Of a stretch of 51,528 bases of DNA, positions 16,940 through 25,572 are shown one piece after another. The notes beneath the pieces were generated by a model, which was given only the letters and a program-made list of their open reading frames with translations, was not told the origin of the DNA and did no database searches. The DNA is from CANLBN01 sp047629215 (lineage in GTDB: Bacteria; Pseudomonadota; Gammaproteobacteria; Pseudomonadales; Cellvibrionaceae), in assembly GCA_047629215.1 (NCBI GenBank), contig JBLHWO010000003.1, positions 1 to 51,528 on the forward strand. Reading direction: 5' to 3'. The position numbers and the translations under genes are program-made. Every line of letters begins with the position of its first letter. Position 1 is the stretch's first letter.

Positions 16940-17750
16940 ATGCCTATAATGTCTTTTCTTAAGCGAGCTATTATCCAATTTTCGCCATTATTGTTCCCTT
17001 TATCGTGGTCGACGGGCTTTATTGGCGCCAAATATGGTCTACCCTATATCCAGCTTTTTAGCATTGCGCTTTTTGATAGCATTAATTTTACTCGGTGGGA
17101 TCACTCTTGCCTTACGACCTCCGATGCCTAAATGGCTAAAGGACTATCGAGCTGTATTTGTCGTTGCTCAGCCGGTACTGACAATATTACTTGCGACGCG
17201 GTTTTTATCTATGAAACTGCTGTTGGTCGCACTGTTGGGGTTTGTTGGCTTAATGTTGGTCTTATCTGTGCAGAGTGCTGTCGATAATGAGCAGTTTGGT
17301 GTTTTGTCCTATTTTCCTGTAATTGTGTCTGTCTTTGCAATAACTTACGGTACTATTTATCAGAAAAAACACTGCTTAGGTGCCCATATTGTCTCGTCGG
17401 CGTTTTTACAGTATATCCCTACTGGAATAGCGTTCATGTCGTCGGTTTTGATCTTCGAAAACGGTAGCTTCACATCTATTGTATGGCATATCGACCTCTT
17501 CTTCGCCTCATTTTGGCTGGCAATCGTACTGTCAATTGGTGCAGTATTGTTGATTAATATCTTGTATCAAAATAATTCAGCCAATGTTGCCGCCAGTTAT
17601 TTTTATTTGTCACCGCCCTTCACATTAATGCTTGCGTAAATTTTGTTTGATGAGCAACTTATGTTGTAGAATGTGTTAGGTATCTGTCTCGTTGTTTTAA
17701 GTGCCTATTTAATGACGGCTTTAAATAAAAAATTCATATTTAATAATTAA
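16940..17750 (+). pseudogene. EamA/DMT-family permease, decayed
   Basis: Starts MPIMSFLKRAIIQFSPLLFP, LSWSTGFIGAKYGLPYIQ (the usual EamA helix 1), then shifts frame to LALRFLIALILLGGITLALR, MPKWLKDYRAVFVV. About 40 residues (helices 3-4) are missing before AQPVLTILLATRFLSMKLLL, which runs through GFVGLMLVLSV, TYGTIYQKKH and SANVAASYFYLSPPFTLMLA. A TAA (expected Trp), then ILFDEQLML, TAG (expected Trp), NVLGICLVVLSAYLMTALNK follow. Ten-helix drug/metabolite exporters are normally about 290 aa; this copy has a frameshift, an internal deletion and two nonsense codons. Confidence 0.85.
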
Positions 17751-17766
17751 AAAGTGAGGAATTATT

Positions 17767-18309
17767 TTGGCTCTTAAGCCAACAATTTATAAGTTATCGA
17801 TATCATTGTCGGATATAGATAAACATTTTTATGATCACCTTAATCTAACCGTGGCACAACACCCTTCAGAGACGATTGAGCGGATGTTTGTCAGGGTATT
17901 GGCGTACTGTAAAAATGCATCGAGTGGGCGGCTTACCTTTACTGCTGGCCTATCCAAGCCCGATGGGCCAGATATTGTTGAGATGGACTTACAGGGGGGC
18001 ATGGTGCACTGGATAGACGTGGGTGAGCCTGCCTTCGAGCGGATTAAGAAAGCATCTCGGCTTGCCAAAACAGTGAGTATTTATAGCTTTAATCGTAAGA
18101 GCGATACTTGGTGGCAGCAAGAGCAATCATCATTTAATAAATTGAATATAAATATTAATCAATTTAATTGGCCTCAGGTGCAAAGCCTTGCCGGGTTAGT
18201 TGAACGAAAAATGGAGCTTTCTATCACCATTAGCGAAAAGACTTTTTTCATTTCCGGTACAACAGATAATGTGGAGGTTTCCTGTATAGAGCTGCAATCC
18301 ATAAGTTAA
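17767..18309 (+). CDS. yaeQ: YaeQ family protein
   Basis: 180 aa, the usual YaeQ length, with TTG start after GTGAGGAATTATT. Motifs: MALKPTIYKLSISLSDIDKH at the N-terminus, HPSETIERMFVRVLAYC, GLSKPDGPDIVEMD, HWIDVGEPAFERIKKASRLA, SIYSFN. YaeQ has a PD-(D/E)XK nuclease-like fold; the D-x(n)-(E/D)-x-K type residues fall in the PDIVEMD...HWIDVGEP...RIKKA region. Its physiological role is unsettled (linked to haemolysin transcription suppression in early work). It is the only intact gene between the EamA and DCC pseudogenes. Confidence 0.92.
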   Translation: MALKPTIYKLSISLSDIDKHFYDHLNLTVAQHPSETIERMFVRVLAYCKNASSGRLTFTAGLSKPDGPDIVEMDLQGGMVHWIDVGEPAFERIKKASRLAKTVSIYSFNRKSDTWWQQEQSSFNKLNININQFNWPQVQSLAGLVERKMELSITISEKTFFISGTTDNVEVSCIELQSIS

Positions 18310-18416
18310 CGACGCCATAAGATTTATTGTGGCTTTAGTCTTTAATAAGTATGCGTAAAATGACAGATAATTTTATGACGCCACGTAACAATAAACCGCG
18401 CAGAGGCGAGGTACAC

Positions 18417-18780
18417 TCAATCTTGGCTCCTAGAGTCCACAATTCTCACAGTCATATCGCTTCGCACACCGCCTATCCGCCCCCAAGCACAATAAACAAA
18501 ATCTGAAATTTGACGAATTAGTGGCCACCTCAATACCTTTAGACAAAAACCAAAGCGGCTAAAGGGCCCAGCGTGAATATTAGTATCTAAGCCATCGGTC
18601 ATCTGATTTTCTTTGGTGCAAGCGTTTGAGCAATTTCTCGCGCGAGGGATGGTATTATTGGGTTGAGTCTAATTTCTGTGAATCGATAAAGTCTACGTGC
18701 TCAGAAGCGCTTGGCTTGAGTATTCCAATCTCTTTGGAGCAACGTGGGCAGGTGCCATCATAGTAAAGTCGATCTTCCAC
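18417..18780 (-). pseudogene. DCC-family thiol-disulfide oxidoreductase (DUF393), broken
   Basis: A GTG at 18780 opens VEDRLYYDGTCPRCSKEIGI, LKPSASEHVDFIDSQKLDST, then a TAA. YDGTCPxCSKE is the DxxCxxC signature that names the DCC family. After a frame change near 18600-18660 the sequence resumes MTDGLDTNIHAGPFSRFGFC, LKVLRWPLIRQISDFVYCAW, the family C-terminal pattern (GLDAxxxAW...WPL-RxxxDxxY). An internal piece is scrambled or lost. Family known for CxxC redox motifs, role generally unknown. Confidence 0.75.
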
Positions 18781-18892
18781 ATCTTACGCCTAAATAACAT
18801 TTAGTGTTTTTCGTTAATAATTTTATACAGTTACGCCGATCAACAGTTAACTAGATAAATATGAAGATAATTTAATTCACAAGGTATCTCTA

Positions 18893-19507
18893 ATGCACAA
18901 GGTCATCTTCGGCAATACTCAAACAGCACCTTCAAAAATAGTCTGCATTGGACGCAATTACGTCGATCACGCCAAAGAACTGGGACATCCAGTGCCCTCT
19001 GAACCTGTAATTTTTATTAAACCAAACTCGTCAATTAGCAACATACTCTTAGCCGCTTCTAAAGAGGCTAATCATTATGAAGGAGAAATTTGTTTTCTAG
19101 TTCAGAAGAGCCAGTTAACCGCTGTTGGTTTTGGCCTCGACTTAACTAAGCGGCTAACTCAAACTCGCTTAAAAGAAGCCCGTTTACCCTGGGAGAGGGC
19201 CAAGTCATTCGATGGTGCTGCTGTATTCAGTGAATTTGTCGCAGTAGAGCAAGGGCAAATCAATAGCCTAAGGCTTGAGCTCTATATTAATGGAGAATGC
19301 CGCCAGGCTGGAGGAGTTGATCTTATGTTGTTTAAGCCGCTAGTCATTCTAGATGAAATCACACGCTTTTTGAGCTTAGAGGATGGCGACATAATTATGA
19401 CGGGAACCCCAAAAGGGGTAGGTGAGGTAGTGTTTGGGGCGAATTTCACAGGAAAAATTTTGATAAATGATAAGGTGTTAATAGAAGCAAGCTGGATTGC
19501 AGAATAA
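18893..19507 (+). CDS. fumarylacetoacetate hydrolase family protein
   Basis: 204 aa single-domain FAH fold. SKIVCIGRNYVDHAKELGHP near the N-terminus, PVIFIKPNSSI, the metal-binding EGEI (E61-E63 region), KSFDGAAVFSEFV (conserved Asp) and DGDIIMTGTPKGVGEV. Enzymes of this short type hydrolyse or decarboxylate acylpyruvates/oxaloacetate in the cytosol; substrate cannot be set from sequence. ACAAGGTATCTCTA precedes the ATG. The gene stands alone with degenerate DNA on both sides. Confidence 0.9.
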   Translation: MHKVIFGNTQTAPSKIVCIGRNYVDHAKELGHPVPSEPVIFIKPNSSISNILLAASKEANHYEGEICFLVQKSQLTAVGFGLDLTKRLTQTRLKEARLPWERAKSFDGAAVFSEFVAVEQGQINSLRLELYINGECRQAGGVDLMLFKPLVILDEITRFLSLEDGDIIMTGTPKGVGEVVFGANFTGKILINDKVLIEASWIAE

Positions 19508-19594
19508 TTAGTCAGTCACTTTTTGGGCTCAAAGTCTTATTTGTCATCAAACCGTCAACTTTTTCTCTTAATCATTGTCTTTAATAAAAATAAT

Positions 19595-19868
19595 GAGGTC
19601 TTTGCACGGAAGATAATTTCTAGGTGCCCTTTGGATATGCTTTCAGGGACTCAAAAATTGCTCGAACGCCAAGGTCAAAGATTGTTCCTAGCCATCTATT
19701 TGCATTTCCTCTGTCAGTGGACGTTGTGGTGCTAGTCCAAGGAGGAAGTTTATACGTTATACCGTCAAGTGGCACCGAGGCAAATGACCGATTGAGTACT
19801 TTTTTCCTCGGTGCCTCCTTGTCGGATAAGCCAGCATGAAGGTGAAATGGATTTCGTGCAAAGGTCTC
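19595..19868. mobile_element. palindromic MITE-like element, copy A (274 bp)
   Basis: Ends are inverted repeats: left GAGGTCTTTGCACGGAA, right (minus strand) GAGACCTTTGCACGAAA. Flanking 5-mers ATAAT and ATGAT look like a slightly diverged 5-bp target duplication. An inner block CCGAGG...CCTCGG (about 19776-19818) appears in the opposite orientation in copy B at 38698-38897, and TTTCTAGGTGCCCTTTGG (about 19617-19634) also recurs there. It encodes no transposase; a minus-strand 114-codon frame crossing it is a by-product of the repeat. Probably mobilised in trans by an unseen IS. Confidence 0.7.
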
Positions 19869-20163
19869 ATGATAAAGAAAAGGTGAGAGATCACATGGAA
19901 GGCTATATAGATCAGCTGTAAATACGTGCGGGCATAGATTAACTATAGGCTGCTTTTTCGACAACGACTATGGGGATGATTTTTCGGATATATAAATCGA
20001 TTGTTTAACACTCTACTTTACTAGCCTATTAAAATAAACTGCGAAGTATAAGAACTTTTTTCATGAAATGCATAACTGGTCACATCGTTTAGCTTGTTTT
20101 TTGTCCATGATAAGTGTGCAGTACTTTACTTACTTTATATTGATGGAGAATAAAAACACTCTT

Positions 20164-21489
20164 ATGGCCGAATCCTCTTCTGCTGAAGCAATCCTCTTTT
20201 TTGACGACCATCAAGTTGTTAAGGAGATGACTTATGCTGAATTTCAAGCGATACTGGACAGTTATGTCCCTCTTCACGATATAGCTAACCGCAATATGCA
20301 AGCGGTTTTCGTTCGAATCAATCATAATTTACATGTTACCGGAGCAGTCTTTTTTAAAATAGACTTTGATAAAGACGGCTTCGTTGAAAAAAGTTGGAAC
20401 CTTCCGCTCCAAAATTTAGCAGATAATGCAGCTAAGGGCCCCGATATGGGTTCGGGACCTATAGCGCTTGCCTGTTACAGTCAATGCCCAATAGGCTGGC
20501 ATAGAAATAGTCTTTGGGATCCATTGATGCAGGCTTCCTTGAATGATGTTGTTCAAATTAAAAAAACCATTAAAAACAATACGTTGGGCCTTATATTTGA
20601 GAAAAAACCTGAAGTTAGAAGTGATGACGATTACAGTCATGAGCGCACTCGAGCTGCTTTATTAATTAAAGAGCAACGTCTAAAACAGAAATTGTTATCG
20701 ACGAAGGCTAATCAAGATATGCGTCAGCTCAGCTTAGATCATCAAGAGCGGGTATTGGCGTATCAGCAACAGCTAAACCAATATCAACAGCAACTAAATG
20801 AGCAGGGCTCTCTAAATTTGGAGCTTAAGGAGACCATTGTTGGTCAAAACGACAAGCTAGCTGGGATGCGTGAATACTTTGAAAGTAAAATACAGTTAGC
20901 TCAGCAAAACGGTAATGAGGAAAGTGATGATGAGGTAGGGGCCCTTGAAGCGCATTATGAATCTGAGATGCTCTTACAAATTGATAGCGTAAAAGCAGAA
21001 TGTCAAGCCGAATTACAATCTCGTGATGTTGAATTGATGTATCGCGGTGAACGTGAAACCAAGCTAAAAGAAGAGATCATTAAGCTTCAGCAAGACAATA
21101 AGAAACTGCTCGATATATCGAGTGATGTGGTTCTTGAGCGACTCAATGAAGCGGGCGTTAATTTCGTGATCTATCATCCCGGCGCAGGACATTTGACGAT
21201 AAAAGCCACGGGTGTTCTAAGTTACTTGCAAAACCCAATAGCCTATGTTGCTAAGCAATGTAGTGTTAATGAGCGCCTTTATCGCGTTTGGCTGGACCAT
21301 TTTTACACTCCTGCTTGCCAAAGAGAGCTGGATAATGGTGAACTGTGCGATAAGCTAGTAAAACGCTTGGATGACCCAAGCCAATTTATCATTGGAGAAA
21401 GTGATTGCTGCCCAGAGCACCGTACCAGTACTCCCTCAATCGTCAATATCAACAAAAATGGTCGTCTGAATTTTTCAAACAACAGTTAA
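20164..21489 (+). CDS. conserved coiled-coil protein of unknown function
   Basis: I choose the ATG at 20164 (MAESSSAEAILFFDDHQVVK), where homology-like sequence begins; ATGs at 20143 and 20068 are possible and none has a good ribosome binding site. About 441 aa. The N-terminal domain (about 1-150) contains MTYAEFQAILDSYVPLHDIA, GAVFFKIDFDKDGFVEKSW and SGPIALACYSQCPIGWH. A long Gln/Glu-rich coiled coil follows (about 170-310), then a compact C-terminal domain with FVIYHPGAGHLTIKATGVLS and YRVWLDHFYTPAC. No membrane segment. I recall pseudomonad homologues loosely named chromosome partitioning proteins, with no real evidence for that. Its last 85 bp overlap the next gene. Confidence 0.8.
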   Translation: MAESSSAEAILFFDDHQVVKEMTYAEFQAILDSYVPLHDIANRNMQAVFVRINHNLHVTGAVFFKIDFDKDGFVEKSWNLPLQNLADNAAKGPDMGSGPIALACYSQCPIGWHRNSLWDPLMQASLNDVVQIKKTIKNNTLGLIFEKKPEVRSDDDYSHERTRAALLIKEQRLKQKLLSTKANQDMRQLSLDHQERVLAYQQQLNQYQQQLNEQGSLNLELKETIVGQNDKLAGMREYFESKIQLAQQNGNEESDDEVGALEAHYESEMLLQIDSVKAECQAELQSRDVELMYRGERETKLKEEIIKLQQDNKKLLDISSDVVLERLNEAGVNFVIYHPGAGHLTIKATGVLSYLQNPIAYVAKQCSVNERLYRVWLDHFYTPACQRELDNGELCDKLVKRLDDPSQFIIGESDCCPEHRTSTPSIVNINKNGRLNFSNNS

Positions 21490-22397
21490 GCGTCACTGCT
21501 GAAAGCGTTCGTTTGCAAGAATTAGACTGGCCCGAACTCAAAAAACGTAATATCAAAGCCTACCTTCGTCGAGATGACGAGCTAAACGCTGCTTCAGGTA
21601 ATAAGTTCTATAAACTCTATTACAACCTCCTAAATGCGCAGCAGTTGGGCTGCAATAACATTGCTACCTTTGGAGGCGCCTATTCCAATCATATTTATGC
21701 TACCGCAGTGGCCGCTAGAGCCTTGGGCTTATGCAGCGTTGGGATTATTCGAGGTTATAAACCGAAAGTTCTATCGCCAACGCTTCAGGATGCTATTGGC
21801 CAGGGTATGGAAATCTTCTTTTTAGGGAAGAAAGACTATGCTCGGAAAGACATTCGTTCACTATTGCCTATACTAAGAGGGATGGATGGCGAATATTATT
21901 TAATTCCAGAAGGTGGAGAGAACGTAGCGGGTGTTAGGGGTTGTATATCCATTGCTCACGCGGTGTCAAAACAGCTATACAATAAGCCATATACATTGTG
22001 TTCGGCTGTTGGAACAGGCTCAACCCTTGCCGGCCTTGTGGCAGGGTCTCCGAACCAAGTAGATTGTTTAGGGTTTAGTGTTTTAAAAGGAGAAGACAGA
22101 TTAAGCTTAAGGGTCAGTGAGTGGCTTACGTTGTTAGGTGTAGAAAAAGAACGCTGGCAAATAAAAACGGGCTTTCATCATGGTGGTTACGCAAAGGTTA
22201 CCCCTGAACTGTTGGAGTTTATGAGAGTCTTTGAGCAAAGAAATGAACTGCTATTAGACCCTGTATATACCGCAAAAATGCTATGGGCGATTGAGTCTTT
22301 AGCAAAAACAGGATATTGGGCGAAAGGAAGTCAAATTGTCGCTTTGCATAGTGGTGGCCTGCAAGGGCGAAGAGGTTTTGGGTTATCAATGGTGTAG
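21405..22397 (+). CDS. PLP-dependent D-cysteine desulfhydrase / ACC deaminase family enzyme
   Basis: 330 aa with TTG start; GGAG eight nt upstream supports it, giving an 85-bp overlap with the coiled-coil gene in another frame. Fold type II motifs: RRDDELNAASGNKFYKLYYN (PLP Lys in SGNKxxKL), GGAYSNHIYATAVAARALG (substrate-side Ser-Asn-His), PEGGENVAGVRGC, CSAVGTGSTLAGLVAG (phosphate loop) and ALHSGGLQGRRGF. Family members convert D-cysteine to pyruvate, ammonia and sulfide or open the ACC ring; substrate is not decided here. The N-terminal extension of about 35 residues before LSVTAESVRLQ is longer than usual. Confidence 0.85.
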   Translation: MLPRAPYQYSLNRQYQQKWSSEFFKQQLSVTAESVRLQELDWPELKKRNIKAYLRRDDELNAASGNKFYKLYYNLLNAQQLGCNNIATFGGAYSNHIYATAVAARALGLCSVGIIRGYKPKVLSPTLQDAIGQGMEIFFLGKKDYARKDIRSLLPILRGMDGEYYLIPEGGENVAGVRGCISIAHAVSKQLYNKPYTLCSAVGTGSTLAGLVAGSPNQVDCLGFSVLKGEDRLSLRVSEWLTLLGVEKERWQIKTGFHHGGYAKVTPELLEFMRVFEQRNELLLDPVYTAKMLWAIESLAKTGYWAKGSQIVALHSGGLQGRRGFGLSMV

Positions 22398-22450
22398 TCT
22401 TGTCATTATTGTAAACAATATAGAGTTTTTGAGTGTTGCAGGTTAAATGT

Positions 22451-23569
22451 ATGAGTCGTTCGTATTTATTACAGCAGTGTCGTAGCTTGGTTCCATTAAG
22501 TAGCATGCGTGAACAGCACTTATTAGTGGCACTAGAGCATGCTCAAGAAATCACTGCCTGCAGAGGCGATACTTTGTTTGAAGCAGCGGAATCGCAAGAT
22601 TCTCTTTATTATTTATTGTCGGGTGAAATACTATTAAAGCATCAGCAAGGCGGTGACAGAATTATTACCGGAGATTTTCACTGGCTACCTATCGTTCAAT
22701 TTCAAGCCGAAGATTTTTCTGCTAAAGCCATTACTGATTGTGAAATATTGCGTTTTGATCGTTTAGTTTTAGATAACTTATTAACATGGAGTCAAGTTGC
22801 TGATTATCTAGAGGTCGATATTTCCTATGACCGCGATCTCGATGAAGATGCTGATTGGTTGCGTTCTGTTCTTGACTCTAATCTTTTCTACAAAATCCCC
22901 CCTTTAAATATATTGTCCATTTATTCAAAAGTATCTGCCAGAAATGTAGTAACAGATGACGTTATTCTAGAGCAGGGCCAAGAAGGCGATTTTTGCTATT
23001 TCATTAAAGAAGGTCTTGCTGAGGTGGTGCGTATCCCGAAAGCGGGGGAGGAGGCTATTCCAGTTGCTCAAATTGGTGAAGGAAGATGTTTTGGTGAAGA
23101 TGCCTTAATTCAAAATACAACTCGTAATGCGACCGTGAAAATGCTGACAGATGGGATTGTAATGTGTCTGCATAAGAACGACTTTAAAGATTTATTGGTT
23201 CCTCCTTCAGTTAATAATATGGAATTTGAAACAATAGATTCTATGATAAAAACAATGAAGGGCAGTGAGTTTGAATTTTTGGATGTGCGAACACAGGAAG
23301 AATTTGATTATAAACATATTATTAATGCCATTCATATTCCTTTGACATTATTACGTTTGAAGATTCGTTTACTTGATCCCAATAAACATTATCTGGTTTA
23401 TTGTAATACTGGAACCCGTAGTCGTGCCGCGGCTTTCTTACTTGCACGAAAAGGTTATAAGGTAAGTTTGTTGGCGGGCGGTTTAGCTAGTATTAGTTTG
23501 CAGCATGTCAAAAACAACTTGGTAAGTGAGTTTGATTCTATTTATCAAATGGCAAGTTCTGACTATTAA
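22451..23569 (+). CDS. double cyclic-nucleotide-binding and rhodanese domain protein
   Basis: 372 aa from the ATG at 22451 (AGG nearby); a TTG at 22433 is the alternative. Domain 1 (about 20-120) is a degenerate cNMP-binding fold (DTLFEAAESQDSLYYLLSGE). Domain 2 (about 140-260) keeps the phosphate-binding cassette FGEDALIQNTTRNATV with the key Arg and ILEQGQEGDFCYFIKEG. Domain 3 (about 268-365) is a rhodanese with EFLDVRTQEEFDYKHI and the active loop YCNTGTRSRAAAFLLARKG (nucleophile Cys). Such proteins should couple cAMP or cGMP binding to sulfur transfer or sensing. It follows the desulfhydrase by 53 bp on the same strand and overlaps the DUF1853 gene tail to tail. Confidence 0.9.
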   Translation: MSRSYLLQQCRSLVPLSSMREQHLLVALEHAQEITACRGDTLFEAAESQDSLYYLLSGEILLKHQQGGDRIITGDFHWLPIVQFQAEDFSAKAITDCEILRFDRLVLDNLLTWSQVADYLEVDISYDRDLDEDADWLRSVLDSNLFYKIPPLNILSIYSKVSARNVVTDDVILEQGQEGDFCYFIKEGLAEVVRIPKAGEEAIPVAQIGEGRCFGEDALIQNTTRNATVKMLTDGIVMCLHKNDFKDLLVPPSVNNMEFETIDSMIKTMKGSEFEFLDVRTQEEFDYKHIINAIHIPLTLLRLKIRLLDPNKHYLVYCNTGTRSRAAAFLLARKGYKVSLLAGGLASISLQHVKNNLVSEFDSIYQMASSDY

Positions 23570-24587
23570 CAAGAAAAAAACGTTCTAGTTCCGCATTATC
23601 TTTATTTGAAAAATCAATTTTGGCTATCTGCCACTCGTTGTAATCTTGCTTAAGGTCATCTTTGATTGTTGAAATAAGCTGTTCATTGCGCAACGTTTCA
23701 ATTTTTTCCTGTTCTATATCAGCAGAAGTCAGTTCACTGAGCCAAGTAGATCTTGGTAGTATGCAGTAATGAAAATTTTTGTCTAAAAAGGAGGGCGCCT
23801 CAAATAGAGCGTCAGTACCGAGCCAGTAATTTTTTACTAAAGCGCTATTTGAAAAACATGGCATCTCTGTTTTTTGATAACCTTTTTTTTTTGTATCAAT
23901 AGGCAGGTAAAACCTTCCTTTAATTAATAGGCGACTAGTGATGGCCTCACTCTTTACATTAATCTCATTTAAAGTTTCTCTCCCCGGTATTGTCTGAATA
24001 AGAGGTAATTGATGCTGCTGTAAATGACGCATTTTGATAGCGAGGGTATCTTTTTGATTTGGGCCAACCCAATTATGCCAATTGTAATGCTGTTGATTAT
24101 TACTGATTTCACCTCGGTAGTTATTATGGCCCAGATAAAATTTAACGGCAGCTTCTAGATGTTTAACGCTATTATCGGCTTTATCTTCAATAATAAAATC
24201 AAACTCACCTAAAGTACGTTGTTGGCCATGTTTAGTGCGACAGGGGACTTGTAAGTTTTTTGCAAGCAGTGTGAAGCGAGGAAATTGCTCAAAATAAAAA
24301 CTAAGTAATTGTTCAAAATAAATGCCCAAACGAGTAGAGCGCTGTTGCGTTAGATGTTCATAAAGAGGTTCAGGCTTTTTATCTACTATTGAAAGCCAAG
24401 GCCAGACCTCATCATCAACATAGTCTTGCTTAAACCACTCAGGCAAAAGGTCTGGGATGTTTAAAAATAAAGCCGGTGAGGACAGTGCCCAAGCTAAATC
24501 TCGAACCGCTCGATGCTTGAATCGGTGAAGATGCTCATGAGAGCTAGGGCTACTAGTTGGAAGTATTTTAGTTGAAGGTATTGCCAT
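23538..24587 (-). CDS. DUF1853 family protein
   Basis: 349 aa, with RFKHRAVRDLAWALSSPALF, RSTRLGIYFEQLLSFYFEQF, NLQVPCRTKHGQQRTLGEFD and HLEAAVKFYLGHNNY, which together are the DUF1853 signature. GEFDFI...EAAVKFY resembles a PD-(D/E)XK nuclease core (Asp, then Glu-x-Lys), so a nuclease-like fold is plausible, but the function is unknown. It is convergent with the rhodanese gene (32-bp 3' overlap) and divergent from nadK, 55 bp away, so both promoters must lie in that short gap. Confidence 0.88.
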   Translation of the reverse strand: MAIPSTKILPTSSPSSHEHLHRFKHRAVRDLAWALSSPALFLNIPDLLPEWFKQDYVDDEVWPWLSIVDKKPEPLYEHLTQQRSTRLGIYFEQLLSFYFEQFPRFTLLAKNLQVPCRTKHGQQRTLGEFDFIIEDKADNSVKHLEAAVKFYLGHNNYRGEISNNQQHYNWHNWVGPNQKDTLAIKMRHLQQHQLPLIQTIPGRETLNEINVKSEAITSRLLIKGRFYLPIDTKKKGYQKTEMPCFSNSALVKNYWLGTDALFEAPSFLDKNFHYCILPRSTWLSELTSADIEQEKIETLRNEQLISTIKDDLKQDYNEWQIAKIDFSNKDNAELERFFLVNSQNLPFDK

Positions 24588-24642
24588 CAGCCCATGGTAT
24601 CATGGTTGACTCAACGACAATAATTCTATATCCAGTGTTTAT

Positions 24643-25536
24643 ATGATGAAATTTTCCTCCATCGCCCTTGTTGGTCGAGTTTATAACGATCAAACTAAGC
24701 GCACAGCCTTGAGGCTAGTACATTTTTTACAAACTCGTGATATTGACGTTATTTTACTTGAAGGTTTAGCCGATTTTGTAAACGAGCCCGACTTGGCTTC
24801 CAGAGGCGATGAAAAATTTATTGGCGACCATTGTGACTTAGTTATCGTCATTGGCGGCGATGGCACTATGTTGGGAGCAGCTCGAACAATGGTTGGCCAT
24901 GAGGTGCCTGTTCTTGGTGTCAACCGTGGTCGACTCGGTTTTTTGACGGATATCATGCCTGCAGATATTGAACAAAAAGTAGGCGAGGTTCTAGACGGGC
25001 AATACCTAACTGAATCTCGTTTTTTACTTGACATGACTGTTGTACGAGATGGTAATGTCAGAGCCAAAGGTGATGCCTTAAACGATGTAGTATTGCATCC
25101 AGGCCGCCATATTCGCATGATTGAATTTGAGCTGTATATCGACGGCCAATTTGTCTATAGTCAGTCATCTGACGGTTTGATTGTCTCTACACCCACAGGC
25201 TCTACCGCCTATGCTTTGAGTGGAGGGGGTCCGCTAATGTATCCCAGTTTAGATGCTATTGTATTAGTGCCTTTGAATCCGCATACCCTCAGTAGTAGAC
25301 CCATCGTGGTCAATGGTGAAAGCCAAATCAAATTACTGATTGGGCAGCAAATGACAACTTCGTTGAATATCACTTGTGACGGTCAAGCCTCAGATTTAGT
25401 CAAAGCGGGCGATGAGATTCATATTACCAAGAAGCCAAAAAAATTAATGTTGATACATCCTTCAGATCATAATTATTATGAGACCTGCCGCACAAAACTA
25501 GGCTGGGGTCGCCACCTTACTACAGATAAAGACTAA
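24643..25536 (+). CDS. nadK: NAD kinase
   Basis: 297 aa cytosolic enzyme making NADP from NAD with ATP. Motifs in order: VIVIGGDGTMLGAARTM (GGDG with the catalytic Asp at 73), GVNRGRLGFLTDI, ALNDVVLHPG (NE/D motif), SDGLIVSTPTGSTAYALSGG and LNPHTLSSRPIVV. Two adjacent ATGs (24643, 24646) could start it. It heads a run of plus-strand genes; the metallophosphatase follows after 36 bp. Confidence 0.95.
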   Translation: MMKFSSIALVGRVYNDQTKRTALRLVHFLQTRDIDVILLEGLADFVNEPDLASRGDEKFIGDHCDLVIVIGGDGTMLGAARTMVGHEVPVLGVNRGRLGFLTDIMPADIEQKVGEVLDGQYLTESRFLLDMTVVRDGNVRAKGDALNDVVLHPGRHIRMIEFELYIDGQFVYSQSSDGLIVSTPTGSTAYALSGGGPLMYPSLDAIVLVPLNPHTLSSRPIVVNGESQIKLLIGQQMTTSLNITCDGQASDLVKAGDEIHITKKPKKLMLIHPSDHNYYETCRTKLGWGRHLTTDKD

Positions 25537-25572
25537 TACGAATTGATAGATGTTGATTAAGACAGTGATACA

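Noticed and set aside
16747..16962. 71-codon hydrophobic plus-strand frame
   Set aside because: Crosses the candidate Fur box and runs into the EamA start; hydrophobicity follows from AT-rich DNA and no start signal is present.
19620..19964. 114-codon minus-strand open frame (FARNPFHLHAGLSDKEAP...)
   Set aside because: Runs through the palindromic element copy A and its flank; similar frames arise wherever the repeat lies, so it is not counted as a gene.
24690..25118. 142-codon minus-strand open frame
   Set aside because: Lies wholly antisense to NAD kinase and has Ser/Thr/Pro-rich composition typical of a shadow frame.
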